32,196 nucleotides of DNA from an uncultured Lewinella sp. (GCA_913057785.1 CAJXPD010000107.1:1-32196); one strand, 5' to 3'. Positions 6,627 through 16,025 are shown, counted from the stretch's first letter. Made by a program: numbers and translations. The notes: generated by a model from the sequence alone, not told the origin.

Positions 6627-7670
6627 ATGAGTAGTTTTGGAAAAATCGGTGTTTTAATCGTCAATTTAGGTACACCTGATGCTCCCAGTAGAGGAGCCGT
6701 TTATCGTTATCTTAAACAGTTCTTGCTAGATCCAAGGGTAATCGATTACAATTGGTTAGCCCGTAACTTATTGGTACGAGGAATAATTGCTCCCTTTCGT
6801 TCGGGTAGCTCAGCGAAGCTGTATCAAATCCTATGGACAGAGGAAGGTTCTCCCTTAAAAGTATATGGAGAACGGGTAGCGGAAGGCGTACAAGAACTAT
6901 TAGGGGATGAGTTTGAGGTAGAGCTAGCCATGCGTTATCAAAGCCCTTCCATAGAGTCTGCATTAGATCGACTTTACCAAAAACAGGTATCAGAAATTAT
7001 AGTGTTCCCAATGTTTCCGCAATACGCATCGGCCACTACAGGCTCGGTTCATGATGAAGTGATGCGTTTGTTGCGCAAGCGCGACAATATACCGGATGTT
7101 AAATTCATCAATTCTTACTACGATAATGAGGCAATGATCGAGATTTTTGCTGACAATGCGCGGCAATTCGATCTAGATAATTACGATCACATCATATTCA
7201 GTTACCATGGCCTTCCGCAACGACAACTGCGCAAGGCAGATGACTTCAATCATTGCCTACAGGGGGCAGACTGTTGTCAAACCATCAGCCAAACTAACCA
7301 GTTCTGCTATTCTGCCCAATGTCACGCCACCACTAGGGCCATTGCAGCCAAGTTAGAACTTTCGCCCACGCAATACACCACTTCTTTTCAAAGCCGCCTA
7401 GGGCCTGAAGCCTGGGCAAAGCCTTACACGAGTGTGATTTTGGAGGAAAAAGCCGAAGAGGGGGCTAAGCGGATCCTGGTTTTCAGTCCAGCCTTTGTTG
7501 CGGATTGTCTGGAGACGATCGTGGAAATTGGCACCGAATACCAGGAAGAGTTTGAGGAAATGGGTGGAGAAAAGGTAGATCTGGTTCCCAGTTTGAATGA
7601 TGATCCGCGTTGGATTCGTACCGTCGCGGACTTGATCCGTTCCAGAGCGCCTCAACAGGTCAAGGTGTAA
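6627..7670 (+). CDS. hemH: Ferrochelatase
   Basis: HemH inserts ferrous iron into protoporphyrin IX, the last step of protohaem synthesis. The N-terminus has GVLIVNLGTPDAP, the usual opening. FSYHGLPQRQL carries the metal-handling His and the later CLETIVEIGTEY the conserved Glu. SFQSRLGPEAWAKPYT is the family signature near the C-terminus. The central insert is Cys-rich (CLQGADCCQ, QFCYSAQC), as in many bacterial enzymes, but I do not claim an iron-sulfur cluster. I prefer the ATG at 6627 (347 residues, MSSFGKIG); an in-frame TTG at 6615 would add four residues. It is a lone gene, divergent from surE. Confidence 0.96.
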   Translation: MSSFGKIGVLIVNLGTPDAPSRGAVYRYLKQFLLDPRVIDYNWLARNLLVRGIIAPFRSGSSAKLYQILWTEEGSPLKVYGERVAEGVQELLGDEFEVELAMRYQSPSIESALDRLYQKQVSEIIVFPMFPQYASATTGSVHDEVMRLLRKRDNIPDVKFINSYYDNEAMIEIFADNARQFDLDNYDHIIFSYHGLPQRQLRKADDFNHCLQGADCCQTISQTNQFCYSAQCHATTRAIAAKLELSPTQYTTSFQSRLGPEAWAKPYTSVILEEKAEEGAKRILVFSPAFVADCLETIVEIGTEYQEEFEEMGGEKVDLVPSLNDDPRWIRTVADLIRSRAPQQVKV

Positions 7671-7821
7671 GCGTTCCACGCACCTTCGATAAAGACTGTT
7701 TTTGTCCTCAATTTGTCTTTCCCGTTTTATATCCCGTTGATGGGAACTTTTCGCTAGCATTAGTTTGTTGAGCAGATTGTTAGGTTAAAATTAATTTTGT
7801 ATTAATTCGGACTGACCGTCA

Positions 7822-7851
7822 TTGGTTTGGCGTACATAATTGTTACATTTA
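7822..7851 (+). promoter_or_regulatory. Possible promoter of the YkuK-like gene
   Basis: TTG at 7822-7824 and TACATTTA at 7844-7851 (one mismatch to TAnnTTTG) are 19 bases apart. The ATG follows 22 bases later. Confidence 0.35.
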
Positions 7852-7873
7852 AGCAAACCACAACATACTAGCG

Positions 7874-8356
7874 ATGAAAAGTACATTTAAATGGCGAAGG
7901 TTGAGTGGCCAGCACATCGAAAAGCCTATCCTGGAAGCGGTAGAGGAAGCTATCTTCCGTGAACAAGAGAAAGGATATCGGTTGAAGGTGTGTATTGGGT
8001 CTGATTCACAGGTCAAAAGCGGTATCATCGAGTTTGCTACCGTGATCGTCTTCTTACGTGAAAAGAAAGGTGGATTCATGTTCATTAGTAACAGCCGCTT
8101 GGAAAAGAAAATGAGCTTGCGAGAGCGTATGATCTCTGAAGTAGCTCGTTCTGTGGAGGTGGCTTACGCACTATGTGATCTATTGGACGCCTACGACGTA
8201 GAATTGGAAGTACATGCGGATATCAACACGGATCCACATTTCCAATCTAATTTAGCACTAAAAGAAGCGATGGGCTATATTCTGGGCATGGGCTTTGTTT
8301 TCAAAGCTAAGCCTGATGCTTTTGCTAGCTCATCTTGTGCAGATAAAATGGTCTAA
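7874..8356 (+). CDS. YkuK-type RNase H-like protein
   Basis: The 160-residue protein resembles the Bacillus YkuK (DUF458) family, predicted to have an RNase H-like fold. The acidic positions expected for a metal site are visible: IGSDSQ (Asp 44), EVHADIN (Asp 116) and, near the C-terminus, KPDAF (Asp 148) followed by CADKMV (Asp 157). The order of strand-Asp, strand-Asp and C-terminal Asp is that of RNase H-like nucleases. It has no signal peptide and is probably cytosolic. Activity and substrate are not established for the family. It is a single gene; a hairpin without a T-run follows at 8359. Confidence 0.75.
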   Translation: MKSTFKWRRLSGQHIEKPILEAVEEAIFREQEKGYRLKVCIGSDSQVKSGIIEFATVIVFLREKKGGFMFISNSRLEKKMSLRERMISEVARSVEVAYALCDLLDAYDVELEVHADINTDPHFQSNLALKEAMGYILGMGFVFKAKPDAFASSSCADKMV

Positions 8357-8358
8357 AT

Positions 8359-8385
8359 CGTTGGCCTAGCCTGGCTGGGCCAACG
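8359..8385 (+). other. GC-rich hairpin after the YkuK-like gene
   Basis: CGTTGGCC (8359-8366) and GGCCAACG (8378-8385) form a perfect 8-bp stem with an 11-base loop, 3 bases after the stop codon. No T-run follows, so it may protect the mRNA end or terminate inefficiently. Confidence 0.45.
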
Positions 8386-8614
8386 TCTCCATTCCGCTTC
8401 CGGTCATTGACAAAGTAAATGGTGACCTGACCTTCCTCCCCCTAAACTCAAGCCTTTTTACTGCTGTCCCCATCCTATTTCACGTCTAGAGTTATCGACT
8501 TTCCCCCTCATTTCGTCGTTCGTCTACCCAAATCCTAATTTCGCAGGAAATTGGTCCGTTTTTCATCTATAAATTCTCATCTTCGCGAGCAATTAATCAA
8601 ATATCCAGAAAACT

Positions 8615-9934
8615 ATGAAAAGATGTTTATGGCTATTGGTTTGTTGCTTCTCCACTTTAGGCCTCTTAGCACAAGAGACCAAGATCAATTTTGAGAAGTA
8701 TGAACTAAAGAATGGCTTGAAAGTTATCCTTCATCAAGACAATTCTACCCCTATTGTAGCCGTCTCTGTGATGTACCATGTGGGCTCTAAAAACGAGAAC
8801 CCAGAAAGAACGGGCTTTGCCCACTTCTTCGAGCACTTATTGTTTGAAGGTTCTAAGAATATTGGCCGAGGTGAATACGCCAACTATGTGCAATCGGCTG
8901 GTGGGGCATTAAATGCCAATACTTCCTGGGACCGAACCTATTACTTTGAAATTCTACCATCCAATCAATTTGAATTGGGCCTTTGGCTAGAATCTGAGCG
9001 TATGCTTCACGCTGTCGTTGATGAAAAAGGCGTGGAAACACAAAGACAGGTAGTGAAAGAAGAACGTAGAGAAAGGGTAGATAATCAACCCTACGGTTCT
9101 TTGGCAGAGGAAACCTTCAAAGCTGCTTACAAAGAACACCCTTACAAATGGCCAATCATTGGTTCCATGGAGCACTTGGACAATGCCACCGAGGCTGACT
9201 ACAAGCAATTCTATGCGGACTTCTACATCCCTAATAATGCCATTTTATCGATAGCCGGGGACATTGATATTGCTGATGCCAAAAAGATGATCCAGAAGTA
9301 CTTCGGAGGGATTCCTAAAGGCAAGCCAGCTTATCGTCCGGACATCGTGGAACCTGCCCTCACTGGAGAACGCCGAGATACAGTATACGACAATATCCAG
9401 TTACCTGCGGTAGTACAAGCCTATCGAGTACCGGCTCAAGGCACCGAAGACTACTATGCCCTGAAAATGTTGAGTACCCTACTTTCTCAGGGCAAGAGCT
9501 CCAGATTGTATCGTACCCTAGTGGATGACCAACAGAAAGCTTTCCAAGTGGCTAATATCCCATTGGATCTAGAACATCCTGGTTTATCTATCAACTTTGG
9601 TATTGCTAATGTCGGAGTCAATAGCCAAGATTTGGAAGATGCTATGGATGTGGAGATTGAGAAGGTCAGAAAAGAACTGATCACCGATGAAGAGTTTCAG
9701 AAATTACGTAACCAGATTGAGAACAACTTCATTTCTAGCAATACAACAGTGGCCGGAATTGCAGGAAGCTTGGCTACCTACGAGATGTTCTTTGGAGATG
9801 CCAATTTGATTAATACGGAGATTGATCGGTATATGGCTGTTACAAAGGAAGATATCCGCCGAGTGGCTAAGGAATACTTCCATAAAGGTAATAGAGTAGT
9901 ACTACATTATCTGCCAAACCCGACCAAGCCGTAA
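8615..9934 (+). CDS. M16-family zinc peptidase, catalytic (HxxEH) subunit
   Basis: The 439-residue exported protein starts with a signal peptide (residues 1-20, ending GLLAQ). HFFEH at 70-74 is the inverted zinc motif of M16 peptidases, and the third ligand is Glu 149 or 150 in VVKEERRER. It has the two-lobe layout of M16B. In the second lobe the Arg of the usual Arg/Tyr pair is present (SSRLYR), but the Tyr position reads KAFQV, so it is Phe. M16B enzymes often work as heterodimers in which one subunit holds zinc and the other the Arg/Tyr pair. The next gene (10088) has the opposite set. The product is probably periplasmic and degrades peptides. Confidence 0.9.
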   Translation: MKRCLWLLVCCFSTLGLLAQETKINFEKYELKNGLKVILHQDNSTPIVAVSVMYHVGSKNENPERTGFAHFFEHLLFEGSKNIGRGEYANYVQSAGGALNANTSWDRTYYFEILPSNQFELGLWLESERMLHAVVDEKGVETQRQVVKEERRERVDNQPYGSLAEETFKAAYKEHPYKWPIIGSMEHLDNATEADYKQFYADFYIPNNAILSIAGDIDIADAKKMIQKYFGGIPKGKPAYRPDIVEPALTGERRDTVYDNIQLPAVVQAYRVPAQGTEDYYALKMLSTLLSQGKSSRLYRTLVDDQQKAFQVANIPLDLEHPGLSINFGIANVGVNSQDLEDAMDVEIEKVRKELITDEEFQKLRNQIENNFISSNTTVAGIAGSLATYEMFFGDANLINTEIDRYMAVTKEDIRRVAKEYFHKGNRVVLHYLPNPTKP

Positions 9935-10087
9935 GTTGATATGCATTAGTGGATGGAAAATGGCTAAGTGTCCTGTCTGAGTTGGGGATCTACTAGGAAT
10001 CTTGATCTCAATGTAGGAGAATGGAATTTGAGGTACAGACCAGCCAACATCTATCCTAGTTAATCTATTGACCATAAAATTGTGAAA

Positions 10088-12166
10088 ATGACAAAGTTTT
10101 TAAAATATAGCTTTTTAGCCTTTCTGGTCGGACTCTTAATCGTACCAGTACAGGCTCAGGATGACTTCCGCTCATCCGCTCCTAAGCCAGGCCCAGCACG
10201 CAAGATCGTGCTAGGTAAATCAGAGCAATTCACCCTGAAGAATGGCTTAGAGGTTATCGTGGTAGAAAACCATAAGCTTCCACGAATTTCTGCTCAGGTT
10301 TTTGTTAATGCACCTGTGACCAATGAGGGAGATAAAGCAGGCTCCATTCTATTGGCTGGACAGTTGTTAGAAACAGGAACTAAAAGTCGCAGCAAAACCG
10401 AGATTGATCAATCTGTTGACTTTATCGGAGCTAGTGTAGGTTCTAACGCGAATGGTGTCGTAGGGAGTGGTTTATCCCGACACTCAGAGACCATCGTCGA
10501 ATTGATGTCAGATATTCTTTTGAATCCATCTTTTCCAGAAGAGGAATTTGACAAATTGAAGAAGCAAACGCTTTCTGGTATCACCATTGGAAAGGATGAT
10601 CCAGGTCAAATGTCATCTAATGTTTCAAGCGTTGTAACCTACGGAGCGGATCACCCTTATGGAGAAATCCCTACAGAAGAAAGCATTAGTATCACCACTG
10701 TAGAAGATTGCAAAAAGTACTATGAAAGCTACTTCCACCCAAATCTATCCTATCTAGTCTTTGTTGGAGATATTACTCCTAAAAAGGCTAAAGCACTAGC
10801 ACAGAAGTACTTTGGTTCTTGGAAGAAAACTTTTGCAGCCAGAGGAGAGCTGAGTAAGCCAGAAGCACCTGAGGCCAATCAAGTGCATTTTGTTTCCAAG
10901 CCAGGCGCCGTTCAGTCGGTTGTTAACATTACTTATCCAGTAGATTTTAAACCTGGATCAGATGATGCTATTCGAGTGAATGTGTTAAACCAAATTTTTG
11001 GTGGTTCATTCACTGGACGCCTGTTCAAGAATATCCGTGAAGATAAAGGATACTCTTATGGAGCCTATTCGTCGATTTCTAGTGATCAGGAGGTCGGATC
11101 ATTCAGTGCAAATGCCAATGTGAGAAACGAAGTCACTGACAGTGCCTTAGTGGAATTTTTGTATGAAATGAAAAGAATCTCTAGTGAAAAGGTATCTGAT
11201 GAAGAATTACAGACGGCAAAGAACATGATTATGGGATCCTTTGCTCGTCAGATGGAACAACCTACTACCATCGCTAGATTTGCACTAAATACAGCTCGTT
11301 ACCGACTACCAGCTGATTATTATGCTACCTATCTTGAGCGTTTGGATAAGATCACTAAAGAGGAGATCCTGGAGGTAGCGAAAAAGTACATCCGTCCGGA
11401 AAATGCTAACATCGTTGTAGTTGGGAATAAGGAAACCGGAGAAAAACTAAAGCAGTTTAGCGCTGATAACAAGCTCAAATACTACGATGGCCAAGGCAAA
11501 GAGATCCATCAGCTAAAGATAGTCTTACCAGATGATACCAAGGCAGAGGATGTGGTTGCCAACTACATCAAGGCTATCGGTGGAAAAGAGGCTTTGGCTG
11601 GAGTGAAGGATATGACCGTCAAGCTTTCGGCTTCCGTTCAAGGGATGACCATGAATATGAAGCGAGTGGTGAAGAATGGTAAAATGTTGGTAGAAGTGGA
11701 AGCCAACGGCATGGTGATGAACGAAATTAAATTTGATGGGGAAAAGGCCAGCATCAGTCAAATGGGACAGAAGCAAGATGCTGACCCAGCTACTGTAGCA
11801 GGTTTGAAGGAAGATGCCGTTCTATTTCCTGAACTGGCTTACGATGAATTGGGGAAGAAATTGACCTTGAAAGGAGGAGAACAATTAGATGGTAAGCAAG
11901 TCTACGTAATTGAGGTAGAATCGGCTAGCGGTAAAAAACAAACCGACTACTACGATATCAAGTCTGGCTTGAAGATCAGAAGCCAAAGTGCTGAGGGGGG
12001 TAATGTGGTACAGACGGACTACAAAGATTATCGAGAGGTAGAGGGCGGTATCATGATGCCTTTCGACATTCTTTCGGTAGGACAGGCCCCGTTCCCACTA
12101 AACTTTAAGGTTTCTGAAGTACTTGTTAATCAAGGAGTGGACGACGCCGTGTTTAAGGTGGAATAA
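10088..12166 (+). CDS. M16-family peptidase partner, no zinc motif, extra C-terminal domain
   Basis: Signal peptide at the N-terminus (ending VPVQAQ). Residues of about 40-470 match M16B, but where HxxEH should stand the sequence reads LLAGQLLETGT, so no zinc can be bound. The Arg/Tyr region is intact: FTGRLFKNIREDKGYSYGAY. This is the expected partner of the preceding HxxEH protein. After about residue 490 comes a further 200-residue domain beginning KAEDVVANYIKAIGGKEAL, with alternating beta-strand sequence. It resembles the LolA/lipoprotein-sorting fold seen in Bacteroidota exported proteins; that assignment is by pattern only. I chose the ATG at 10088; a GTG at 10082 would add two residues. 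A terminator follows at 12191. Confidence 0.88.
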   Translation: MTKFLKYSFLAFLVGLLIVPVQAQDDFRSSAPKPGPARKIVLGKSEQFTLKNGLEVIVVENHKLPRISAQVFVNAPVTNEGDKAGSILLAGQLLETGTKSRSKTEIDQSVDFIGASVGSNANGVVGSGLSRHSETIVELMSDILLNPSFPEEEFDKLKKQTLSGITIGKDDPGQMSSNVSSVVTYGADHPYGEIPTEESISITTVEDCKKYYESYFHPNLSYLVFVGDITPKKAKALAQKYFGSWKKTFAARGELSKPEAPEANQVHFVSKPGAVQSVVNITYPVDFKPGSDDAIRVNVLNQIFGGSFTGRLFKNIREDKGYSYGAYSSISSDQEVGSFSANANVRNEVTDSALVEFLYEMKRISSEKVSDEELQTAKNMIMGSFARQMEQPTTIARFALNTARYRLPADYYATYLERLDKITKEEILEVAKKYIRPENANIVVVGNKETGEKLKQFSADNKLKYYDGQGKEIHQLKIVLPDDTKAEDVVANYIKAIGGKEALAGVKDMTVKLSASVQGMTMNMKRVVKNGKMLVEVEANGMVMNEIKFDGEKASISQMGQKQDADPATVAGLKEDAVLFPELAYDELGKKLTLKGGEQLDGKQVYVIEVESASGKKQTDYYDIKSGLKIRSQSAEGGNVVQTDYKDYREVEGGIMMPFDILSVGQAPFPLNFKVSEVLVNQGVDDAVFKVE

Positions 12167-12190
12167 GACCTCCCACCTTTTAGAACGAAG

Positions 12191-12235
12191 AAAAAACCTC
12201 TCGAGGCCAGTAGTACTTGGTCCGGGAGGTTTTTT
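12191..12235 (+). terminator. Terminator after the M16 pair
   Basis: AAAAAACCTC (12191-12200) pairs fully with GAGGTTTTTT (12226-12235), and the stem extends through a T-G wobble and two G-C pairs. The T-run on the right and A-run on the left would let it work in both directions, though only a plus-strand gene ends here. Confidence 0.75.
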
Positions 12236-12354
12236 CTTATGGAATCTTTTTTGGGGATTGGTTTGTAGTTTCTCTTCTAAAAAAATATACTTGCAGCCAG
12301 CTTTGAGGCTTTTCTAGCTGCAAAAGGCATCGTATCCTATAAAGTAGATGTATT

Positions 12355-12861
12355 ATGGAACCCATCCAGGTATTTGTAACAGGCGGAACCTTTGACAAAG
12401 AGTACGATTTCATCACAGGAAATCTCTTCTTCAAGGATACTCATTTGCCCAAAATGTTTCAGCGTGGTAGATCCACTTTGGATATTGACGTCAAGACCTT
12501 GATGATGGTGGATAGCTTGGAGATGACAGAGGCGGATCGAGAGATCATCATTCACAACTGCAAGCGGAATCCGGCTAAGAAGATCCTCATTACGCATGGG
12601 ACGGATAAAATGGTGGAGACGGCCGGTTTCATTGCTAGGGCTGATATCCAAGACAAGACCATCGTATTGACGGGGGCAATGGTTCCCTATGCTTTTGGTA
12701 CTTCTTCCGATGGATTCTTTAACTTAGGGAGTGCCTTAGCCTTTGTACAGACGCTTCCAGCTGGAGTATACGTTGCCATGAATGGTCGATATTATCATTG
12801 GGATGCGGTTCGTAAGAATAGGAAGACAGGCTTCTTTGAATCCACTAAGGAGGAACATTAA
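12355..12861 (+). CDS. Single-domain asparaginase-like protein
   Basis: The 168 residues match the N-terminal catalytic domain of L-asparaginases. FVTGGTFDK (7-15) contains the nucleophile Thr 12 of the TGGT motif, and ITHGTDKM (79-86) contains the second catalytic Thr and Asp. LTGAMVPY and TSSDGFFN follow in the usual order. Full-length type I/II asparaginases have about 330 residues and a C-terminal domain that is absent here. The frame closes cleanly and the neighbouring gene follows 9 bases on, so this looks like a genuine short family rather than a truncation. No signal peptide, so cytosolic. Whether it hydrolyses asparagine is unknown. Confidence 0.8.
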   Translation: MEPIQVFVTGGTFDKEYDFITGNLFFKDTHLPKMFQRGRSTLDIDVKTLMMVDSLEMTEADREIIIHNCKRNPAKKILITHGTDKMVETAGFIARADIQDKTIVLTGAMVPYAFGTSSDGFFNLGSALAFVQTLPAGVYVAMNGRYYHWDAVRKNRKTGFFESTKEEH

Positions 12862-12870
12862 AATTTGGAT

Positions 12871-13092
12871 ATGGACAGTTTTGGACTGATAGCAGAATTG
12901 GTTTTTTTCGGAATGGGGGTTTATTTTCTCTTGTTGTCCTTTGGGAAGATCGTGCCTAAAAAGCAAGAAGACAAAGAAAGGATTGAGGCCTTTTTTGAGG
13001 GAAAAACTTGGTTTCTGCGAATTCTCGCCATATTTCTGGTTTTGGTTATGGGGTTGAATCTAGTTGTCCACCTTAGCCAACTTTTTGGCTAG
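12871..13092 (+). CDS. Small membrane protein, 73 aa
   Basis: Two hydrophobic segments, about residues 5-26 (GLIAELVFFGMGVYFLLLSF) and 49-70 (LRILAIFLVLVMGLNLVV), enclose a charged loop with KKQEDKERIEAFFEGK. It starts 9 bases after the asparaginase-like gene, so the two are probably co-transcribed. An in-frame TTG six bases upstream is a less likely start. No recognised family. Confidence 0.65.
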   Translation: MDSFGLIAELVFFGMGVYFLLLSFGKIVPKKQEDKERIEAFFEGKTWFLRILAIFLVLVMGLNLVVHLSQLFG

Positions 13093-13262
13093 CAGGTAAT
13101 TGACATCCCGATTATGGATTGACTTCCGCTCTACTGAACTCACCGAGCCATCAGATTAAAAAATATTTTGATCTAAACTGTATCCTTAGCACCTGCTCTC
13201 CATTATGAGGGTGGTAAACGCTTGAGTAAACTTATATTCAGGTGAACGTTGCATTACAAAAT

Positions 13263-14087
13263 ATGGCTAAAGTCGAAGCTATCGGCGGTTTTTTCCCTTT
13301 GGATATACAAGGGAATATTATCAACCCTACCAGAAGGGAGCTCATTCCCATTTCCTGGCATGCGACCTTATTAGCCATTCTTCAAATCTACCAGGCACAT
13401 TTTGGGGGAAATTTACAAAGTCTCTGGATTCGAGGGAGTTTAGCTCGTGGGTTAGCCAGAGTCGCTTGGTCAGACCTTGATGTTTTTGGCTTAATAAAGG
13501 CTGACACTCCGATCAGATGGTCTTCTCTACCGCTTAGCGATGAGGAAGAAAAAAAACTTCGAGAATTGTTACCTATCGGTTTCCAGCAAGTCCCATTAGA
13601 GATGATGTATAGCACTTTTAACTTAAGTGTAGTTGACCAAATGCCTAGGATCGGGATGCTGCTTAAAACGCAGTCTTTATGCTGGTGGGGAGAAGACCTT
13701 AATCCTGATTTACCGAAGTATAGACCCGGGAAGGCGATGATGTTGCATCATAGGTGGCTCGCTGAAGATTGGGAGGTCTTTCAATCTTCGAAAGAACTCC
13801 ATCAGGCCGACTATCAAGGGTTCATTAAGACCCTGATTCGCACCGCCTTTGAGTTGGTGATGGAGCGCCTCGGAAAGTATACTCCCGATCTGTATTGGTG
13901 CGTCCAAGCTTTCACCCAATATTACCCGGTGAAAGCACTCACTTTAAAAAAAATACTAAATTTGTATGTCCAACCGTTGAAGGAAAAATATCAACTAACT
14001 GCACTACTAGAGGAAATTACACCTTGGATGATAAGCGAGTCAAAACGGCAAATTTCTCAAAGCTTGCCGCTCCCTGTTCATAAGTGA
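13263..14087 (+). CDS. Nucleotidyltransferase-domain protein
   Basis: IRGSLARG followed by WSDLDVFGL is the Gly-Ser and Asp-x-Asp metal motif of the polymerase-beta-like nucleotidyltransferase superfamily. The C-terminal half is helical (for example FIKTLIRTAFELVMERLG), as in aminoglycoside adenylyltransferase-like and related proteins. The substrate cannot be read from the sequence. I prefer the ATG at 13263 (274 residues), preceded by an A-rich stretch; a GTG at 13242 would add seven residues. The gene stands alone between gaps of about 170 and 108 bases. Confidence 0.75.
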   Translation: MAKVEAIGGFFPLDIQGNIINPTRRELIPISWHATLLAILQIYQAHFGGNLQSLWIRGSLARGLARVAWSDLDVFGLIKADTPIRWSSLPLSDEEEKKLRELLPIGFQQVPLEMMYSTFNLSVVDQMPRIGMLLKTQSLCWWGEDLNPDLPKYRPGKAMMLHHRWLAEDWEVFQSSKELHQADYQGFIKTLIRTAFELVMERLGKYTPDLYWCVQAFTQYYPVKALTLKKILNLYVQPLKEKYQLTALLEEITPWMISESKRQISQSLPLPVHK

Positions 14088-14195
14088 CCGCTGCCTTACC
14101 CATTGAGCTTACTGTAAAGGCTAAATGAATTAAATTCTTTATAATTGCAGACTTGGGTTTTGACCCTTTTACTATAACAAGACTAGGTATCCAAA

Positions 14196-15815
14196 ATGAA
14201 AAAACAAATTATTATTCCAACCATAGGAAGCCTGTTAATGCTATTTATTGGCAGTTCGCTTTCGGCCCAAGGTAGTCTTTTCGATTCGGATGAAATTCCC
14301 GAAATCAAGATTACTTTTGAGAAAGAAAATTGGCGTTATCTGCTGGACTCGCTACGCTACAACGGTGAAGGATTGTTGTCCGGAACCGTGGAGGCGGCGG
14401 GAGAAAAAATTGAAGAAGCCGGCGTTCGCTATCGCTCTGGTGTAGGCTTTACTCCAGGCAACAAAAGAAACGGCTTGTATATCAAATTGCCAGGTGGTTT
14501 ATCCAGCGAAGCCTTAAAGGGATACAGCGCACTTGATCTGTCGAGTGCAGTGCGCGACCCTAGCTTAGTGAGAGAGGTATTGGCCTACGAGGTGATTCGA
14601 TCGTATGTACCAGCTCCTAAGGCCAGCTTTACCAAAGTTTTTATCAATGAAGATTATTATGGTCTCTTCGTTAATATTGAGCCCCTAGATCAACCTTTTT
14701 GGGATAGATATGGGATGTCAGGCAAAGGAAGCCTTTTCCTAAGCAATCCTGAAATCATCGAACAGGAACCCGAAGGCTGTACCAGTCGTATCTATGGCTC
14801 ACTGGCAGCCGATAAGGGCATCACCTGCCTAAAAAACCATTTCGATGCCAAGCCAGGAGCTAACTGGGGAGCTCTTGAACGCTTGATTGAAACGCTAAAC
14901 GGTGATTTGTCAAAGATTGACAGAATCTTAGATGTGGATAGGACCCTGTGGATGTTGGCTTTTAATAATGTGGTGGCCAACTTGAATAGTTATTCCGGGC
15001 AGTATAGTCCTAATTATTACTTGTACCTAGGAGAAGATGGCCGATTTGTGCCGATCGTTACTCAATTAAACCTCGCCTTTGGAAGTTTTAAAAATACCGG
15101 TTCTGGCTCCGATCTTGGTATTCGCCAAATGATACAGCTCGATCCTTTGTTGCACTCGGATAATCCGAATATGCCACTGATTAGTCGTTTGCTATCCAAT
15201 GACCTGTATAAGAAGCAATACCTGAGCCACATGAGTACCATCTTGAGTGATCACTTTAAAGGGGAGGGTTTTAAGGAAAAAACAGCCGCGCTGCAGCAGG
15301 AGATCCTAAGTCCTTTAATGGAGGATGTAAACAAGTACTACCCAACTTCTGATTTCCTTCGTAGTAAGGAGCAGATTATTGGTAAAAAGAGTCGAATTCC
15401 AGGATTGGTGGACTTCATGAATAAGCGGGCCAACTTTCTTAAGATGAATCCTGCTTTCACTGTACGTCCTCCGGCGATCGCGGATGTAGAAGTCAAGCGA
15501 AGAGAGCGTTTTTCTAGCAAGCGGGTTTCGGATTTTGAGATTCAGGCTAAGATCGGCAAGTTTACCAAGAAGGTACATGTATATTACCGTTTTGGTGAGG
15601 GAGATTCCTTTATGGTGGCAGAGATGAAGGACAACGGGGATAGTTCCGACGAGAAGGCTAATGATGATGTATACGGAGTGAAAATCACACCGCCTGCTGG
15701 GAAAAAGACGATCGAGTATTACATCTTTGCGGAAAATGCAAAGGCCGTAAACTATAGCCCCATGCATTACACAAAAGAACGTTACTCTGCTTCTATACAG
15801 GAGTTGAACAAATAG
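14196..15815 (+). CDS. Exported CotH-family protein lacking the kinase residues
   Basis: Signal peptide (residues 1-25, ending SLSAQ), CotH-kinase-like region about 30-430, and a beta-rich C-terminal domain about 445-535 (VHVYYRFGEGD, then IEYYIFAENA). CotH proteins of spores phosphorylate other coat proteins. The overall match to the gene at 16026 is clear: SLVREVLAYEVIRSYVPAPK versus FLREVLAYEIAGEYMPAPK. At the sites where that protein has NLDSY, CHNYYLY and WDMN, this one has NLNSY (262-266), SPNYYLY and TQLN (289-292). The usual RYKGNSS segment reads RYRSGVG. It therefore looks like a pseudokinase or a binding protein. A long hairpin terminator follows at 15841. Confidence 0.82.
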   Translation: MKKQIIIPTIGSLLMLFIGSSLSAQGSLFDSDEIPEIKITFEKENWRYLLDSLRYNGEGLLSGTVEAAGEKIEEAGVRYRSGVGFTPGNKRNGLYIKLPGGLSSEALKGYSALDLSSAVRDPSLVREVLAYEVIRSYVPAPKASFTKVFINEDYYGLFVNIEPLDQPFWDRYGMSGKGSLFLSNPEIIEQEPEGCTSRIYGSLAADKGITCLKNHFDAKPGANWGALERLIETLNGDLSKIDRILDVDRTLWMLAFNNVVANLNSYSGQYSPNYYLYLGEDGRFVPIVTQLNLAFGSFKNTGSGSDLGIRQMIQLDPLLHSDNPNMPLISRLLSNDLYKKQYLSHMSTILSDHFKGEGFKEKTAALQQEILSPLMEDVNKYYPTSDFLRSKEQIIGKKSRIPGLVDFMNKRANFLKMNPAFTVRPPAIADVEVKRRERFSSKRVSDFEIQAKIGKFTKKVHVYYRFGEGDSFMVAEMKDNGDSSDEKANDDVYGVKITPPAGKKTIEYYIFAENAKAVNYSPMHYTKERYSASIQELNK

Positions 15816-15840
15816 GCTCCTAGCAGCCAAACTACCGACA

Positions 15841-15897
15841 GAAAATACCACTGATTCTCTTTTTTCCTGACAAAGACGTAGATTCAGTGGTATTTTC
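15841..15897 (+). terminator. Long-stem hairpin between the two cotH genes
   Basis: GAAAATACCACTGA (15841-15854) pairs perfectly over 14 bp with TCAGTGGTATTTTC (15884-15897). The loop is 29 bases and contains TTTTTT. T residues close the right arm. It separates the transcription of the two paralogues. Confidence 0.6.
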
Positions 15898-16025
15898 CTT
15901 CTACCATACAACCTATCTAAGCCCAGTTCTACCTTTTATATCGGATTAATCGCTTACTTTTACGTAAGTGGAAAAGACTCAATACACTGTGTAAGGAGTT
16001 TCCCCAAAAACAGAATAGTCCAATT

